Below are positions 13,400 through 14,675 of a stretch of DNA of 14,675 nucleotides, piece by piece. Numbering within the stretch: the stretch's first letter is position 1; each line of letters starts with the position of its first letter. Location: positions 1 to 14,675 of the forward strand of contig JAGKWN010000100.1 in assembly GCA_021151805.1 (NCBI GenBank), given 5' to 3'. The notes under the pieces are model-generated. The model saw nothing but the letters and a program-made list of their open reading frames with translations, ran no database searches and was not told the origin of the DNA. A program made the position numbers and the translations under genes. This DNA comes from Cytophagaceae bacterium. Its GTDB lineage: Bacteria; Bacteroidota; Bacteroidia; Cytophagales; Cytophagaceae.

Positions 13400-14284
13400 A
13401 TGGCTACGTTACTTGATTTTATTGGTAATACCCCGCTTGTTGAGATTACACGTATTTTCAACAAACCCAATGTAAAAATATATGCAAAGCTTGAAGGTCA
13501 TAACCCAGGTGGCAGCGTGAAAGACCGCGCCGCTTACGGCATGATCAAAGGCGCGCTGGACCGTGGTGAAATTAAACCAGGCATGAAACTGATTGAAGCA
13601 ACCAGCGGTAACACAGGCATTGCTTTGGCGATGATCGCCCGTTTGTATAACCTGGATATTGAGCTGGTCATGCCGGATAACTCTACGCGTGAACGTGTAT
13701 TAACCATGGAAGCATTTGGTGCAAAGGTAACGCTTACACCTGCCGCCATCAGCATTGAAGGCTCAAGGGATTATGCAGAAGCCCAGGTAGCGAAAGGTGG
13801 TTTCTTTATGCTGAACCAGTTTGCCAACCCCGATAATTACATGGCGCACTACCACTCTACCGGTCCTGAAATATGGAAAGACACGAACGGTACAATCACA
13901 CACTTTGTATCATCCATGGGAACAACCGGCACCATTATGGGTACCTCAAAATTCCTTAAAGAAAAAAACAGCGCAGTACAGATCGTAGGTGTACAACCAA
14001 CGGAAGGTGCAAAAATACCGGGCATCCGTCGCTGGCCGATAGAATATTTACCAAAGATCTATGATGAATCACGTGTAGATAAAAAGATGGACGTGAGCGA
14101 AGAAGAAGCCATAGCAATGACCCGCAGACTGGCACGGGAAGAAGGCATCTTCGGCGGCATGAGCAGTGGCGGCGCCATGGCAGCTGCAATTAAATTAGGA
14201 AACGAAATTGATTCCGGCGTGATCGTAAGTATCGTATGCGACCGCGGGGATCGTTATTTATCGAGCGATCTGTTTGGATCGTAA
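13400..14284 (+). CDS. cysM: Cysteine synthase CysM (O-acetylserine sulfhydrylase B)
   Basis: A pyridoxal-phosphate enzyme that replaces the acetyl group of O-acetylserine with sulfide (or thiosulfate in classical CysM) to make cysteine. The product is 294 residues from ATG 13400. Lys41 in NPGGSVKDR binds PLP, the substrate loop TSGNTG is at 68-73, and the phosphate-binding GTTGTIMG is at 174-181. The region IPGIRRWPIEYLPKIYDESRVD at about 206-227 and the ending CDRGDRYLSSDLF resemble CysM more than CysK. A longer frame from TTG 13364 would add a hydrophobic dozen residues but begins inside the hairpin stem, so it is rejected. It lies downstream of cysE on the same strand and ends at a bidirectional terminator. 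Confidence 0.95.
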   Translation: MATLLDFIGNTPLVEITRIFNKPNVKIYAKLEGHNPGGSVKDRAAYGMIKGALDRGEIKPGMKLIEATSGNTGIALAMIARLYNLDIELVMPDNSTRERVLTMEAFGAKVTLTPAAISIEGSRDYAEAQVAKGGFFMLNQFANPDNYMAHYHSTGPEIWKDTNGTITHFVSSMGTTGTIMGTSKFLKEKNSAVQIVGVQPTEGAKIPGIRRWPIEYLPKIYDESRVDKKMDVSEEEAIAMTRRLAREEGIFGGMSSGGAMAAAIKLGNEIDSGVIVSIVCDRGDRYLSSDLFGS

Positions 14285-14286
14285 GC

Positions 14287-14437
14287 TTAAGGCGAAATGC
14301 CTAAGGCTTAAAGTTATTTAACCTAGCCATGCAAAGTTTTTAAAAAAAACGCAAGAATAAAATAAATTGATAAGCTGAAAAAGCCCAAACAATCGTTTGA
14401 GCTTTTTCTGCTTTAAGCTTTCCGCATTAGGCCTTAA
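14287..14437. repeat. 27-nt imperfect inverted repeat framing a terminator
   Basis: The segment 14287-14313, reverse complemented, matches 14411-14437 at 22 of 27 positions, with no gaps needed. The left arm begins two bases after the cysM stop, and the right arm covers the stop codon of the convergent gene. The left arm can itself fold around GAAAT (AAGGC/GCCT core). The arms together enclose the terminator hairpin at 14372-14413. Confidence 0.65.
14372..14413. terminator. Bidirectional rho-independent terminator
   Basis: GAAAAAGC (14377-14384) pairs with GCTTTTTC (14401-14408), and CAAAC (14386-14390) pairs with GTTTG (14395-14399) around the loop AATC, with one C-A mismatch. AAGC/GCTT (14372-14375 with 14410-14413) extends the base. 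The A-run on one side and T-run on the other let it serve both cysM and the convergent small gene. Confidence 0.8.
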
Positions 14438-14652
14438 TCAGCCAGCACCTCTACATAAATTCCCGTTTCATTTAATACCTGCAACACTGATGAGATATCA
14501 ACCGCATCTTCGATATTTTTAATGCGGAGAATTTTATCACAATCTTCCAGATCAAAATTAATTTCCAAGAAGGGATTATGCGCCAGCAGCAACATTTTTA
14601 CAACCTTTGCCTGAATGTGATCCTGAACGGATGTTTTATATACTTCAACCAC
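14434..14652 (-). CDS. Small hypothetical protein, possible ferredoxin-like (HMA-type) fold
   Basis: I do not recognise a named family with confidence. The 72-residue product (MVEVYKTSVQ...) alternates strand-helix segments: VEVYKTSV, a helix at about 10-22 (DHIQAKVVKMLLL), strand FLEINFDL at 28-35, CDKILRIKN at 38-46, a helix about 48-61 and the final strand YVEVLAD. That order suits a beta-alpha-beta-beta-alpha-beta ferredoxin-like fold like heavy-metal-associated domains, but the CxxC metal site is absent and only one Cys (Cys38) is present. It starts at GTG 14652: an in-frame TAA lies 15 nt upstream, with no ATG between. The stop is inside the right arm of the inverted repeat. Function is unknown. 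Confidence 0.6.
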   Translation of the reverse strand: MVEVYKTSVQDHIQAKVVKMLLLAHNPFLEINFDLEDCDKILRIKNIEDAVDISSVLQVLNETGIYVEVLAD

Positions 14653-14675
14653 TTCGATAATTATAAGTTATGAAT

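Overview
The window looks like chromosomal DNA of a member of the Bacteroidota, most likely Cytophaga hutchinsonii or a close relative. The grounds are AT-rich intergenic DNA, almost no Shine-Dalgarno sequences, a TAnnTTTG-type -7 box before fabF, an OmpA-family protein with a PD40-type propeller, an HslV with a short propeptide, and BshC, the last enzyme of bacillithiol synthesis. The species name is a recollection-based inference. No tRNA, rRNA, insertion sequence, phage gene or CRISPR array was seen.

Layout. (1) 150-2166, minus strand: a compact four-gene unit, hslV, an ArsC-type reductase, a small outer-membrane-barrel-like protein and an ACP phosphodiesterase. (2) 2306-5828, plus strand: fabF alone, then an OmpA/PD40 envelope protein followed closely by a 4-oxalocrotonate-tautomerase-like protein and a DsrE-family protein. 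(3) 5828-5897: a heptanucleotide repeat array that reverses orientation halfway and lies exactly between two convergent stop codons. (4) 5895-8479, minus strand: a coupled pair made of a TPR + AAA+ ATPase and a TPR + multi-pass membrane protein. This is the best candidate for an undescribed system here. (5) 8647-9237, plus strand: a 2-oxoglutarate/Fe(II) dioxygenase. (6) 9282-12242, minus strand: bshC, 5-formyltetrahydrofolate cyclo-ligase and a secreted Ntn hydrolase, tightly packed. (7) 12465-14284, plus strand: cysE and cysM, divergent from bshC, with a strong hairpin between them. (8) 14285-14437: a bidirectional terminator framed by a 27-nt imperfect inverted repeat. (9) 14434-14652, minus strand: a small protein of unknown function.

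How the genes fit together. bshC, cysE and cysM form a coherent thiol block: CysE and CysM make O-acetylserine and cysteine, and BshC adds cysteine to glucosaminyl-malate to give bacillithiol. The ArsC-type reductase and DsrE protein are also thiol or thioredoxin-fold related but sit in other transcription units. HslV, FabF, the ACP phosphodiesterase and the cyclo-ligase are housekeeping functions. The longest stretch without a gene is about 220 bases (12243-12464), and no gap exceeds 300 bases.
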